Positions 19,748-28,716 of a stretch of 64,000 nucleotides of DNA are shown one piece after another. The position numbers and the translations under genes are program-made. The notes below the pieces were generated by a model. That model searched no databases, was not told the DNA's origin, and was given only the letters and a program-made list of their open reading frames with translations. Origin of the DNA: Streptomyces sp. ALI-76-A (GTDB taxonomy: Bacteria > Actinomycetota > Actinomycetes > Streptomycetales > Streptomycetaceae); contig NZ_JASVWB010000004.1 in NCBI RefSeq assembly GCF_030287445.1, forward strand, positions 248,001-312,000, in the 5' to 3' direction. Numbering within the stretch: position 1 is the stretch's first letter; every line of letters begins with the position of its first letter.

Positions 19748-20935
19748 TCAGCCGCGCGGTACGTTCAGCAGCAGCGCGTCGCCCTGGCCGCCGCCCCCGC
19801 ACAGCGCGGCGGCTCCGGTGCCGCCTCCGCGCCGCAGCAGCTCCCGGGTGAGGGTCACCACGAGCCGGGCACCGGTCATGCCGACGGGATGGCCGAGGGC
19901 GATGGCACCGCCGTTGACGTTCACCTTCTCCAGCGGGACACCGAGTTCCCGTACGGAGGCCAGGGCGACCCCGGCGAACGCCTCGTTGATCTCCAGCAGG
20001 TCGAGGTCCCCGGCCTTCAGCCGGCCGTCGCGGGACAGGGCGTCGCGCACCGCACCGGCCGGCTGCACCACCAGGGAGGGGTCGGGGCCCGCCACGGTGC
20101 CGTAGGCGCCGATCTCGGCGAGCGGTGTCAGGCCCTCCCGGCGGGCGCGGTCCGCGCTCATCACGACGACGGCCGCGGCCCCGTCGGACAGCTGCGAGGC
20201 GTTGCCCGCGGTGATCGTGCCCTCGGCGGAGAAGGCGGGCCTCAGGCGCCCGAGGCTCTGAGCGGTGCTCTGCGGCCGGACGCCCTCGTCGGACGCCACC
20301 ACCGTCTCGCCCCGCCGCCCGGCCACGGTCACCGGCGTGATCTCCGCGGCGAACGCGCCGGACTCCTGGGCACGGTGGGCCCGCTGGTGCGACAGCGCGC
20401 TGTACTCGTCCTGCTCCTCGCGGGTGAACGCGAAGGGCCGCTGGTAGCGCTCGGTGGCCGCGCCCATGGAGACCCCGTCGAAGGCGCAGGTCAGCGCGTC
20501 GCGATCCAGGGCGTCCTCGACGGAGGCCGCCCCGTACTTCCAGCCGGTGCGGGACCCGCGCAGCAGGTGCGGGGCGCCGGACATGGACTCCATGCCGCCC
20601 GCCACGACCACCTCGTGGCGCCCCGAGGCGACCATGAGATCGGCCAGGGCGATGGCGTGCAGCCCGGACAGGCACAGCTTGTTGACCGTGCCGGCCGGTA
20701 CGGCGAACGGGATTCCGGCGGCCACCGCGGCCTGCCGGGCCGGGTTGGGACCGGCGCCGGCCTGGACGACATGGCCCATCACGACGGCCTCCACGGCCGC
20801 CGGGTCCACGAGTGCCGCGGACAGCGCGGCGCGGATGGCCCGGCCGCCGAGGTCCGCGGCGGACAGGCTGCTCAGCCCGCCCATGAGCTTGCCGATGGGC
20901 GTTCTCGCTCCGGCGACGATGACGGATCCGGGCAT
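19748..20935 (-). CDS. Acetyl-CoA C-acyltransferase (thiolase)
   Basis: A 395-aa thiolase catalysing thiolytic cleavage or Claisen condensation of acyl-CoA. All active-site elements are present: nucleophile Cys88 in [10 protein letters not shown], His349 in [13 protein letters not shown] and Cys379 in [10 protein letters not shown]. Length is normal. It lies 61 nt after the histidine phosphatase and 60 nt before the reductase, within the acyl-CoA ligase operon, which fits beta-oxidation of a CoA-activated acid. Confidence 0.92.
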   Translation of the reverse strand: MPGSVIVAGARTPIGKLMGGLSSLSAADLGGRAIRAALSAALVDPAAVEAVVMGHVVQAGAGPNPARQAAVAAGIPFAVPAGTVNKLCLSGLHAIALADLMVASGRHEVVVAGGMESMSGAPHLLRGSRTGWKYGAASVEDALDRDALTCAFDGVSMGAATERYQRPFAFTREEQDEYSALSHQRAHRAQESGAFAAEITPVTVAGRRGETVVASDEGVRPQSTAQSLGRLRPAFSAEGTITAGNASQLSDGAAAVVVMSADRARREGLTPLAEIGAYGTVAGPDPSLVVQPAGAVRDALSRDGRLKAGDLDLLEINEAFAGVALASVRELGVPLEKVNVNGGAIALGHPVGMTGARLVVTLTRELLRRGGGTGAAALCGGGGQGDALLLNVPRG

Positions 20936-20996
20936 GTCCGGTGCCTCCTGGGGGTGGGTGTCGAAGGGGGGAGCTGGGGAGTGGGTGGGTGGGGGG

Positions 20997-21602
20997 TCAG
21001 CCGACGGAGTCGACGGCCCGCTCCGCGACCAGATGAGCCGTCTCGTTCACGGAGTGCAGCACGATCCGCCCGCCCGGCATGCGCCGCACGCGGCTGACCG
21101 AGGTGTAGCCCGGGTGGAACCAGAACATCCGGGGGATGTCGAGGACGGTCGCCAGGTAGGTGTTGGTGATCCCGCCGTGGCACACGGCCGCGATCCGTCC
21201 GCCGGGGTGCGCGTCCAGCATGGTGCGCACCGCCCGCACCGCCCGCGCCCGGAAGGCGTCCCGGTCCAGATCCGGTACGAAGTCCTCGTACCGTCCCTCG
21301 GAGAGCGCCACCGACCGGGGGTCGTCCGGGAGGATCTGCTCCGGCGGGGTGTAGGGGTGGGAGACATCGGTGTCCCACTCGCGCAGGTCGTCCAGCACGG
21401 TGGCGGTCAGGCCCGTCAGCCGTTCGAGCGGCGCCGCCGTCTCCCGGGCGCGCCGGTACGGGCTGACGTAGAGCGCGTCGATGCCCTCGTCCGCCAGCCA
21501 GGGGGCGAGGCGCTCGGCCTGGGCGATGCCGTCCGGCGACAGCTCGGGATCGAAGACGCCCGAGACGGGAAGGCCGTGCCGGACGAGCAGAAGTTCCGTC
21601 AT
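20997..21602 (-). CDS. Histidine phosphatase family protein (phosphoglycerate mutase-like)
   Basis: A 201-aa protein. MTELLLVRHGLPVSG carries the RHG phosphohistidine motif at residues 8-10. SPYRRARETAAPL and VCHGGITNTYLA supply the other catalytic Arg and His. The family removes phosphate from small molecules or proteins. Its position between an acyl-CoA ligase and a thiolase suggests it hydrolyses a phosphorylated pathway intermediate, an interesting idea because PEP-dependent phosphotransferase-like proteins occur at 42.5 and 55.4 kb (inference). Confidence 0.88.
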   Translation of the reverse strand: MTELLLVRHGLPVSGVFDPELSPDGIAQAERLAPWLADEGIDALYVSPYRRARETAAPLERLTGLTATVLDDLREWDTDVSHPYTPPEQILPDDPRSVALSEGRYEDFVPDLDRDAFRARAVRAVRTMLDAHPGGRIAAVCHGGITNTYLATVLDIPRMFWFHPGYTSVSRVRRMPGGRIVLHSVNETAHLVAERAVDSVG

Positions 21603-21616
21603 GAGGGTCCTTGTAC

Positions 21617-21664
21617 GGAGAAGGGCTTGTGCCGAGAAGGGCTTGTGCGAGGGAGGGCTCGCGC
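21617..21664. repeat. Three imperfect 16-nt purine-rich tandem units
   Basis: GAGAAGGGCTTGTGC-type units repeat at 21617-21632, 21633-21648 and, more diverged, 21649-21664. They fill most of the 90-nt gap between the ligase and phosphatase genes. Confidence 0.6.
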
Positions 21665-21692
21665 GAAGAGGAGAGGGGGGAGGCGGCGGGGC

Positions 21693-23231
21693 TCAGCCGG
21701 CGATCGTCCGGTCGGAGTCCCAGTACGGGCGGCGCATCGCCCGTTTGTCGAGCTTGCCCATGGCGTTGCGCAGGAGTTCCGGGACCACCTCGTACGTCTT
21801 CGGGCACTTGTACGCGGCCAGCCGCTCGCGGCAGAACGCGTGCAGCTCCCCGTCCGCCGGCGCGCCGTCGTCCGTCACGACGACCAGGGCCCGCAGTGAC
21901 TCGCCGAAGTCCGGGTCGGGCACGCCGATGACCGCGACCTCGGCGACCCGCGGGTGCTCGCGCAGCACCGCCTCGCTCTCCGCCGGATAGAGGTTCACCC
22001 CGCCGGATACCACGACGTCCGCGGCCCGGTCGGTGATGAAGATGTAGCCGTCCGGATCGACGTAGCCGATGTCGCCGAGGGTGAAGACGCCGGGGGCCAC
22101 GTAGGCGGCCTTCGTCTTTTCCTCGTCCGCGTGGTAGCGCACACCGCGGCCCTCCGGCGCCCGGAAGGACAGCAGCCCGAGTTCTCCGGCGGGCAGGGGG
22201 CTGCCGTCGTCGCCGGTCACCAGGACGTCGAAGGGAGGCTGGACGCGCCCCACCGAACCGGGGTGCTCCAGCCACTCGGTGCTGTCGATGCGCGCGACCG
22301 TGCCCGCCTCGCTGGCCCCGTACGACTCGGTCAGCACCGGACCGAGCCAGTCGATCATGGCCCGCTTCACCTCCGGCGGGCACGCGGAGCCGGTGTGCGA
22401 GATCTGCACCAGGCTGGAGACGTCGTAGCGGACGCGGGTCTCCGGCGGCAGCGCGAGGAGGCGGCCGAAGTGGGTCGGCACCATCACCGACGAGGTGACC
22501 CGCCACCGCTCCACCTGGTGCAGGAAGGTCTCCGCGTCGAACCTGCCGAGGATCACCACCGGCCGCCCGGCCGCGAGATGACGCAGGGCGGTGAGCGGGC
22601 CGTTGTGCTGGAGCGGGCCGCACACCAGGTGCGGTCCCGGCGGGAAACCGGGGCGGGCGGCCACCGCCTCCAGGTACGCGGAGCTGTCGGTCACCGGCCC
22701 CCGCACCCAGCGCACCTCGGTGCCGCGGGCCCGTCCCGTGGTGCCCGAGGTGTAGACGAGCGGGGGCCGGGCGGGGCGGCCGGCGGGCTGGGCCACCGGT
22801 TCCGCCCCGGCCAGCCACTCGGTCCAGCCGATGGCGTCGTCCTTGGCCGGTGTCCCGTGCACCACGACCGGGAGGCCCAGTTCCGCGCCCGCCCGCCGGG
22901 CTGCCGACTCGCCCGCCGGGCCGCTGATCACGGCCTTCGCTCCCGCGTCGGTGAGCAGGTCGACCAGTTCCCGCACGGTGAGCTGCCGCGAGGCGGCCAC
23001 CGTTCCGACACCCGCCCGCAGGCCGGCCAGATGGGCCACCAGGGTGGCCACGGCGTTGTCGCCCAGGACGGCGACCCGGTCCTCGGGCCCGGGCGCGACC
23101 TCCAGGAGGCGCCCGGTCAGGCGTGCCACCTGATCGGCCAGGCGGGACCAGGACAGGCTCTCCGTGTCGTCGGCCAGGGCGGTCGCGTCCGGCAGGTCGC
23201 GGGCGCGCGAGTCCAGTGGCTGTTGGGGCAT
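21693..23231 (-). CDS. Class I adenylate-forming acyl-CoA ligase
   Basis: A 512-aa ANL-superfamily enzyme that adenylates a carboxylic acid and joins it to CoA. Motifs: PPLVYTSGTTGRARG (ATP P-loop), ESYGASEAGTVAR, TLGDIGYVDPDGYIFITDR (hinge Asp) and NAMGKLDKRAMRRPY with the C-terminal catalytic Lys. ATG 23231 is preceded by GGAGG at ideal distance; the longer frame to 23384 is not needed. It is the first gene of the operon ligase-phosphatase-thiolase-reductase and presumably activates the substrate. Substrate class is not readable. Confidence 0.9.
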   Translation of the reverse strand: MPQQPLDSRARDLPDATALADDTESLSWSRLADQVARLTGRLLEVAPGPEDRVAVLGDNAVATLVAHLAGLRAGVGTVAASRQLTVRELVDLLTDAGAKAVISGPAGESAARRAGAELGLPVVVHGTPAKDDAIGWTEWLAGAEPVAQPAGRPARPPLVYTSGTTGRARGTEVRWVRGPVTDSSAYLEAVAARPGFPPGPHLVCGPLQHNGPLTALRHLAAGRPVVILGRFDAETFLHQVERWRVTSSVMVPTHFGRLLALPPETRVRYDVSSLVQISHTGSACPPEVKRAMIDWLGPVLTESYGASEAGTVARIDSTEWLEHPGSVGRVQPPFDVLVTGDDGSPLPAGELGLLSFRAPEGRGVRYHADEEKTKAAYVAPGVFTLGDIGYVDPDGYIFITDRAADVVVSGGVNLYPAESEAVLREHPRVAEVAVIGVPDPDFGESLRALVVVTDDGAPADGELHAFCRERLAAYKCPKTYEVVPELLRNAMGKLDKRAMRRPYWDSDRTIAG

Positions 23232-23343
23232 CAATCCTCCGGCGCTCCTCGGTTCGTCCTCTCCCTCGCTCCACGGGGCGCACCCCGTCCGCCCAGCGGC
23301 CGGGCAGGGGGGAGAGTCGACGCCAAGACTGTAGCGTTTATCA

Positions 23344-23356
23344 AGAAAGTGCGGAA
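23344..23356 (-). promoter_or_regulatory. Shared promoter element, copy at the acyl-CoA ligase promoter
   Basis: Read on the minus strand, TTCCGCACTTTCT is followed by TTGATA, a plausible -35. The same 13 nt occur at 46479-46491, just before the TTGACA of the second Rieske gene. See findings. Confidence 0.4.
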
Positions 23357-23479
23357 CACTCTGACCCGAGCGGACGACACTCACCCACGTTGGAAAGGCG
23401 TTCTGCTCCGACCCGAGTAGCCGTTACTCAAGCAGCCGTCTGGTAAGTGAGCCCGGACACGTGTGACAAGGAGGTCACC

Positions 23480-24721
23480 ATGCCCCAACCGAAGGTCGAC
23501 ACGTGGCGGGCCGAGGTCCGCCAGTGGCTGGCCGCGACACTGGCACCCCGGCAGGCAGCCGACACTCCGGGTCACACCGCCGCCGACCTCGCCGTCTTCC
23601 ACAACCTCACGGACGCGCAGGAGCGCGAGCTGCTCGACCGCTGCCGCGCCTACCAGCGCGCCCGGCACGACGCCGGCTACCAGGCCCTCACCCTCCCCAC
23701 GGAGAACGGCGGCCAGGGCCTGACCGCCGCCCACGCGGCCGTCTTCGCACAGGAGGAGGCGGCGTTCGACGTACCGCCCTCCACCGAGCTGATCAGCGTC
23801 ACGGTGCGACTGGTCGCCATGTCGGTCTCCCTGTTCGGCACGCCCGAGCAGCGCGCGACCCACGCCCGCGCCTTCCTCCGTACGGACCTGCTGGCCTGCC
23901 AGCTCTTCAGCGAACCCGGTGCCGGCTCCGACCTGGCCGCCCTGCGCACCCGTGCCCGGCGCGACGGCGAGGACTGGGTGATCGACGGGCAGAAGGTGTG
24001 GACCTCGGGCGCCCAGTTCGCCGAGTACGGCCTGCTGCTCGCCCGAACCGACCCGGACGTCGTGAAGCAGGCCGGCATCACCGCCTTCCTGGTGCCCATG
24101 GACAGCCCGGGCGTGGAGATCCGCCCCATCCGCCAGATGAGCGGCGGCGCCTCCTTCAACGAGGTGTTCCTCAGCGGCGTACGCGTCCCCGACGGGCTGC
24201 GGATCGGCCGCCCCGGCCAGGGCTGGGAAGTGGCCAACGCCACCCTCGCCTTCGAACGCACCGCCTCCGGCTCCGGCAACCGGCGCAAGGGCGGCACCTT
24301 CGACGACGTCCTCGCCCTCGCCCGCTCGCTGGAGCGGACCGGGGACCCGCTGGTGCGCCGGCGTCTCGCCGACCTGTATGTGCGCGGCGCGCTGCGGGCC
24401 GCCACCGTGGACCGCGTCGCCCGGGCGAGCGCGGCCGGCGGACGGCCGGGCCCCGAGGCCTCGCTGACCAAGCTCATGGCATCCGACCTTCTGACGCGCA
24501 CCGGGCAGGTGGCCGCCGAACTGATGGGCGCCCGGATCACCGCCGACACCGGCGAGCCGGGCACCTTCGCCTGGACGGAACACCTGCTGGGCGCGCCCGG
24601 CTACCGGCTGGCCGGGGGCACCGACCAGATCCAGCGCAACCTGATCAGCGAGCGGGTGCTGAAGCTGCCGGGGGAGCCGCGGGTCGACAAGGTGCCGTTC
24701 TCCGAACTGTCCGGAAACTGA
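23480..24721 (+). CDS. Acyl-CoA dehydrogenase
   Basis: A 413-aa FAD flavoprotein introducing an alpha,beta double bond into acyl-CoA. Features: CQLFSEPGAGSDLAALRTRA (FAD and substrate binding), DWVIDGQKVWTSGAQFAEYG, and the C-terminal YRLAGGTDQIQRNLISERVLKLP. AAGGAGGT lies just before ATG 23480. It is the first gene of a plus-strand operon with an SDR and a ThuA-like protein and diverges from the acyl-CoA ligase operon, implying shared control. Confidence 0.92.
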   Translation: MPQPKVDTWRAEVRQWLAATLAPRQAADTPGHTAADLAVFHNLTDAQERELLDRCRAYQRARHDAGYQALTLPTENGGQGLTAAHAAVFAQEEAAFDVPPSTELISVTVRLVAMSVSLFGTPEQRATHARAFLRTDLLACQLFSEPGAGSDLAALRTRARRDGEDWVIDGQKVWTSGAQFAEYGLLLARTDPDVVKQAGITAFLVPMDSPGVEIRPIRQMSGGASFNEVFLSGVRVPDGLRIGRPGQGWEVANATLAFERTASGSGNRRKGGTFDDVLALARSLERTGDPLVRRRLADLYVRGALRAATVDRVARASAAGGRPGPEASLTKLMASDLLTRTGQVAAELMGARITADTGEPGTFAWTEHLLGAPGYRLAGGTDQIQRNLISERVLKLPGEPRVDKVPFSELSGN

Positions 24722-24793
24722 ACGCGGCCACCGAGGCACGCGCCACCACGGCAGGCCACTGAAGGCAACACCACGCACTGAGGAGTGACATCG

Positions 24794-25558
24794 ATGGATC
24801 TGGGACTGACAGGTGCGAACGCGCTGGTGACCGGCGCGAGCCGGGGCATCGGCCGGGCGATCGCGGGGACGCTGGCCGCCGAGGGCTGCGCGCTGGCGCT
24901 GTGCGCCCGGGGCGAGGAGGCCCTCGCCAAGGCCGCCGCCGAACTGCGTGCCGAGGGAGCGACCGTGTTCGCCGAGCCGGTCGACGTGACCGACCCGGCG
25001 GCGCTGGCGGGCTTCGTGGAGCGGGCGGCCGGTGAGCTGGGCGGCTTGGACCTGCTGGTGTCCAACGTCTCGGCGGGCAACGTCAAGGGGCCCGAGTCGT
25101 GGGAGGCCAGCCTGCGCGGTGACCTGATGCCGTTCGCGGGACTCGTCGAGGCGGCCATGCCCTACCTGGAGGCCTCCGAGAGGGCCGCCGTGGTGGCCAT
25201 CGGCACCACCAACGCCTCCGACACCGCCCGCCCGGCCGGGGCCAACTCGTACTCCGCCCTGAAGGCCGCCGTCGTCCAGCACGCCTCCGCCCTCGCCCAC
25301 GCGCTCGCCCCGAAGGGCATCCGGGTCAACACCGTCTCGCCCGGCCCCATCGACTTCCCCGGCGGCGCCTGGGAGACCATCCGCACCAGCCGCCCCGAGG
25401 TCTACGAGGAGGTCCTCGCCAAGCTGCCCATCGGCCGCTACGGCAGCGCGGAGGACGTGGCCGCCGCGGTGGCGTTCCTGCTGGGCCGCACCGGCTCCTT
25501 CTGCGTCGGCGTCAACCTCGTGGTGGACGGCGGGCTGCTCACCCGCGTCCAGTACTGA
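24794..25558 (+). CDS. SDR-family oxidoreductase
   Basis: A 254-aa short-chain dehydrogenase using NAD(P)H. TGASRGIGRAIAG is the cofactor loop, VSNVSAGN replaces the usual NNAG, and NSYSALKAAV carries the YxxxK pair. The catalytic Ser strand reads VVAIGTTNASDTA, somewhat unusual. ATG 24794 has AGGAG 8 nt upstream; an upstream GTG at 24785 is less well placed. It lies 72 nt after the acyl-CoA dehydrogenase and 3 nt before the ThuA-like gene, so it probably oxidises a hydroxyacyl or alcohol intermediate. Confidence 0.9.
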   Translation: MDLGLTGANALVTGASRGIGRAIAGTLAAEGCALALCARGEEALAKAAAELRAEGATVFAEPVDVTDPAALAGFVERAAGELGGLDLLVSNVSAGNVKGPESWEASLRGDLMPFAGLVEAAMPYLEASERAAVVAIGTTNASDTARPAGANSYSALKAAVVQHASALAHALAPKGIRVNTVSPGPIDFPGGAWETIRTSRPEVYEEVLAKLPIGRYGSAEDVAAAVAFLLGRTGSFCVGVNLVVDGGLLTRVQY

Positions 25559-25561
25559 GCC

Positions 25562-26341
25562 GTGGCGGGCCCGGCCGGCCGCCTGGACGCCGTACTGGTC
25601 TGCGGCGGCAAGTGGCACGACTTCGACTACGCGCGGCTGCGGCTGCTGGACCTGTTGGACGGCCATCCCCAGGTCCGCACCCGGGTCTACGAGGACTACG
25701 ACTGCCTGCCCGCACTGGACCGGGCGGACCTGCTGGTGACCTACACCTGCGATGTACGGCCCCGTCCCGCCCAGCGGGCCGCGCTGGCCCGGTTCGTCGA
25801 GCGGGGCGGGCGCTGGCTCGCCCTGCACGGCACCAACGCGGTGATCGAGGGGCCGGCCGACGGCGGGACCCGGGTGTTCACCACCCCGCGGCTGCTCGGT
25901 GAGCTGGCCGGCGTGCTCGGCAGCCAGTTCCTCGCCCACCCGCCGATCGAACCGTACGAGGTGCGGGTGACGCGGCCCGGCCACCCGCTGGTCGAGGGTG
26001 TCCAGCCGTTCACGGTGACCGACGAGTTGTACGTGTGTGAGCTGCACGGGGAGCTGGAGGTGCTGCTGCACGCCGAGTACACGGGGCCGTGCCGCGGGTT
26101 CGACGAGGGCGGCACGGCGGCGGCCGACGAGGCGGCCCGTCCGGTGCTCTACCTGAAGCGGCACGGGGTGGGCGAGGTCTGTTACTTCACTCTCGGGCAT
26201 TGCCGTGGCCGGTACGACGTGCAGGACCTGGGCGTGGACGACACCGGGCGGGTGGACCGGGGGCCCTGGCAGACACCGGAGTTCCTCACGGTGCTGGGGC
26301 GCTGCGTGGAGCGGATGGTGGACGAGCGGGTGCTGCCCTAG
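25562..26341 (+). CDS. ThuA-like domain protein
   Basis: A 259-aa protein of the ThuA (trehalose utilisation) type, a glutamine-amidotransferase-like fold. Seen: VLVCGGKWHDFDYARL, DLLVTYTCDV, RGGRWLALHGTN, FTVTDELYVCEL and VCYFTLGHCRGRYD. In rhizobia ThuA works with ThuB on 3-keto sugars; other homologues are hydrolase- or isomerase-like. GTG 25562 begins 4 nt after the SDR stop, so translation is coupled. A sugar-type protein joined to acyl-CoA dehydrogenase and SDR genes is unexpected. Confidence 0.8.
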   Translation: MAGPAGRLDAVLVCGGKWHDFDYARLRLLDLLDGHPQVRTRVYEDYDCLPALDRADLLVTYTCDVRPRPAQRAALARFVERGGRWLALHGTNAVIEGPADGGTRVFTTPRLLGELAGVLGSQFLAHPPIEPYEVRVTRPGHPLVEGVQPFTVTDELYVCELHGELEVLLHAEYTGPCRGFDEGGTAAADEAARPVLYLKRHGVGEVCYFTLGHCRGRYDVQDLGVDDTGRVDRGPWQTPEFLTVLGRCVERMVDERVLP

Positions 26342-26406
26342 GGGTTTCGCCCCCGCCGCCCCTTCCCGTTCCCGACCCCTGGGCGCTCCGCCCCCGACCC
26401 CCGCTC

Positions 26407-26452
26407 CTCAAACGCCGGAGAGGCTGATTTTCCAGCCCGTCCGGCGTTTGAG
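26407..26452. terminator. Streptomyces intergenic stem-loop (CTCAAACGCCGGA type)
   Basis: CTCAAACGCCGGA (26407-26419) pairs perfectly with 26440-26452, and GGCTG/CAGCC extends the inner stem. This element is widely repeated between Streptomyces genes. Here it lies between two convergent operons and can serve both. Confidence 0.8.
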
Positions 26453-26459
26453 GACGAGG

Positions 26460-26501
26460 CCCCTTCAGGGCCGAAGGGGGGTCTGGGGGCGAAGCCCCCA
26501 G
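26460..26501. terminator. Paired hairpins after the repeated stem-loop
   Basis: CCCCTTC pairs with GAAGGGG (26460-26479), then CTGGGGGC-GAA-GCCCCCAG (26483-26501) forms a tight perfect hairpin. These commonly accompany the CTCAAACGCCGGA element. Confidence 0.6.
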
Positions 26502-26553
26502 GGACGGGACGGGAAGGGGCGGCGGGGCGAAGAAGCCACCACCGCGCCCCCGT

Positions 26554-27597
26554 TCACCCGTGCGGCAGCACCACCGCACGGCCGTTGATGTCGCCCGCGT
26601 GCAGGCGCTCGTAGGCCAGCGGGGCATCCTCGATCGGGAAGGTCTCGACGTGGGAGGAGACGAGGCCCTGCCGTGCGAGGTCGACGACCTCGATGAGTTC
26701 GGGACGGCTGCCCCAGTAGGGGGCCGACGCGGACACCTCGAACGGCAGCCCCCCGCCGAACCCCACCGCCAGCGTGCCCCCGCCGATCCCGACGACGGTC
26801 ACGTCCCCGGCGACCGCCACCGACGCCGCCGCCACCGCGAGGGTCGCCCCGGCCCCCACGAAGTCCAGCACCACCTCCGCCCCCACCCCGCCGGTCAGCT
26901 CCCGCACCCGCGCCGCCGCCCCGTCGTCGGACCGGAGCGTCTCGTGGGCGCCCACGGCACGCGCGAGTTCCAGCTTCTCCTTGCTCACGTCGAGCGCGAC
27001 CACCCGGGTCGGCGACAGGGCGCGCAGCAGCTGGACCGCGATATGGCCGAGGCCGCCGACACCGATCACCACCGCCGTACTGCCCGGCACGAGCTTGGGC
27101 AGCAGGGCGCGGATCGCGTGGTACGGCGTCAGGCCGGCGTCGGTGAGCGGTGCGGCCTGGACCGGGTCCAGGCCGTTCAGCGGCACCAGATGGCGCGGTG
27201 AGTCCACCACCAGGTACTCGGCGAGAGCGCCCGGAGAGCCGAGCCCGGGCGGCATGATGCCGAGCCCCGCGGCGTGCGGGCAGCAGTTCTCCCGGCCCTC
27301 GGCGCACATGCGGCAGCGGCCACAGCCCCACGGGCCGTAGACCGCCACCTCGTCGCCCTCCGCCACCCCGGCGACCCCGACGCCCAGAGCGGCGACGGTC
27401 CCGACGCCCTCGTGCCCGAGCGTCATCGGCAACGCGTAGGGGAACTGTTCCTCGGGCCAGCTCATGACCGCCAGGTCGGAGTGGCACAGCCCCGCGGCCG
27501 TCACCTTCAGCAGCACCTGGCCGGGGCCCGGCTCGGGTACGGGCACCTCGACGACCTCGGGCGCGCCGCCCACCGTCCGGTACTGGACCGCCTTCAT
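26554..27597 (-). CDS. Zinc-dependent alcohol dehydrogenase
   Basis: A 347-aa medium-chain dehydrogenase oxidising an alcohol with NAD(P)+. Catalytic zinc ligands: Cys38 (GLCHSD) and His62-Glu63 (LGHEGVG). Structural zinc: Cys92, 95, 98 and 106 (CGRCRMCAEGRENC). Cofactor loop: VIGVGGLGHIAVQLL. It is the last gene of the importer operon, and its ATG overlaps the permease stop by 4 nt. Its position implies that the imported compound, or an early product, is an alcohol. Confidence 0.92.
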   Translation of the reverse strand: MKAVQYRTVGGAPEVVEVPVPEPGPGQVLLKVTAAGLCHSDLAVMSWPEEQFPYALPMTLGHEGVGTVAALGVGVAGVAEGDEVAVYGPWGCGRCRMCAEGRENCCPHAAGLGIMPPGLGSPGALAEYLVVDSPRHLVPLNGLDPVQAAPLTDAGLTPYHAIRALLPKLVPGSTAVVIGVGGLGHIAVQLLRALSPTRVVALDVSKEKLELARAVGAHETLRSDDGAAARVRELTGGVGAEVVLDFVGAGATLAVAAASVAVAGDVTVVGIGGGTLAVGFGGGLPFEVSASAPYWGSRPELIEVVDLARQGLVSSHVETFPIEDAPLAYERLHAGDINGRAVVLPHG

Positions 27598-28715
27598 CGG
27601 GCGACCTCCCCGTCCGCGCCGGGTCCTTCGGCGGCGTCGGCGGCCGGCGGTGCCTTGCGGCGGCGCAGTACCGTCGGCAGGGCGATCCGGCCGCCGGTGA
27701 GGACGAGCGCCACGATGAGGACCGAGCCGGTGAACAGACTCGCCGCCCACTGCGCGCTGGTGGCCAGCCCGAGGCCCGTGATGCCGGTGCCGAGCAGCAG
27801 CACCGCGATCACCGTGCCCCAGGCGTTGAAGCGGCCCGCGCGCAGCTGTGTCGCCCCGACGAAGGCCGCCGCGTAGGCGGACAGCAGATACGGCGTGCCC
27901 GCGCTCGGCGATCCCGATCCCACCGAGGACGCGAAGACGACTCCGGCGAGACCGGAGAGCAGCGCGGACGCCACCAGGGTCAGGAAGCGCAACCGGTCGG
28001 TGCGTACCCCTTGCAGGCGGGCCGCGTCCGCGTTGAAGCCGGTCGCGTACAGCCGGCGTCCGGTGGCCGTGTGTTCCAGCAGGAACCAGATGGCCGTCGC
28101 GGCGAGCAGCAGGTACAGCACGGGAAGCGTGATGCCGCCCGCGTCCAGTTGCGCGATGCCGGAGAACGGCTTGGCCAGCAGCTCGACGCCGGTGATGGAG
28201 CTGTCGTTGGTGACCATGGTGATCAGGGACTGGATCAGGGCGCCGGTGGCCAGGGTCGCGATGAACGAGTCGACCCGCAGCACCACCACGACGATGCCGT
28301 TGACCACTCCGACGCACAGGGCGGCGGTCATGGAAAGGGCGATCGCGGTGCCGGGGCCGAGGCCCGTGGTGACCAGGAAGTACGCGGTCAGCACACTCGT
28401 GAGCGACATGGTGAAGGCGACCGACAGGTCGAAGACACGGGCGGCCAGCGGAAGGACGACGCTGAGCGCGACCAGCCCGGCCACGGCGTTGCCGTTCAGG
28501 ACCTGCTTGACCGTGGTGACGGTCGGGAACGTGTCCGGAACCCACACGGAGAAGAGCACGGCGATCAGCAGCCACACGTGGACGGCGCCGATGTTGCGGA
28601 ACGACAGGGCGGTCAGCGCCCGTCGGCCCAGGACGCCGGTGCGGGACACCGCGGGCACCGGCAGGTCCGGTCCGCTCGGGCGGAGCCCGGCGGCCCGGGT
28701 GGGGGTGGTTGTCAT
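27594..28715 (-). CDS. ABC transporter permease, RbsC/BPD_transp_2 family (importer 1)
   Basis: A 373-aa integral membrane permease with about nine hydrophobic helices after a polar N-terminus of about 45 residues. FDLSVAFTMSLTSVLTAYFL and RVDSFIATLATGALIQSL are the typical RbsC-family signatures. Permeases of this type usually import pentoses, inositol, autoinducer-2 or other small polar molecules. It lies 1 nt after the ATPase gene and overlaps the alcohol dehydrogenase gene, clearly one operon. Confidence 0.92.
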   Translation of the reverse strand: MTTTPTRAAGLRPSGPDLPVPAVSRTGVLGRRALTALSFRNIGAVHVWLLIAVLFSVWVPDTFPTVTTVKQVLNGNAVAGLVALSVVLPLAARVFDLSVAFTMSLTSVLTAYFLVTTGLGPGTAIALSMTAALCVGVVNGIVVVVLRVDSFIATLATGALIQSLITMVTNDSSITGVELLAKPFSGIAQLDAGGITLPVLYLLLAATAIWFLLEHTATGRRLYATGFNADAARLQGVRTDRLRFLTLVASALLSGLAGVVFASSVGSGSPSAGTPYLLSAYAAAFVGATQLRAGRFNAWGTVIAVLLLGTGITGLGLATSAQWAASLFTGSVLIVALVLTGGRIALPTVLRRRKAPPAADAAEGPGADGEVAR

Positions 28716-28716
28716 G

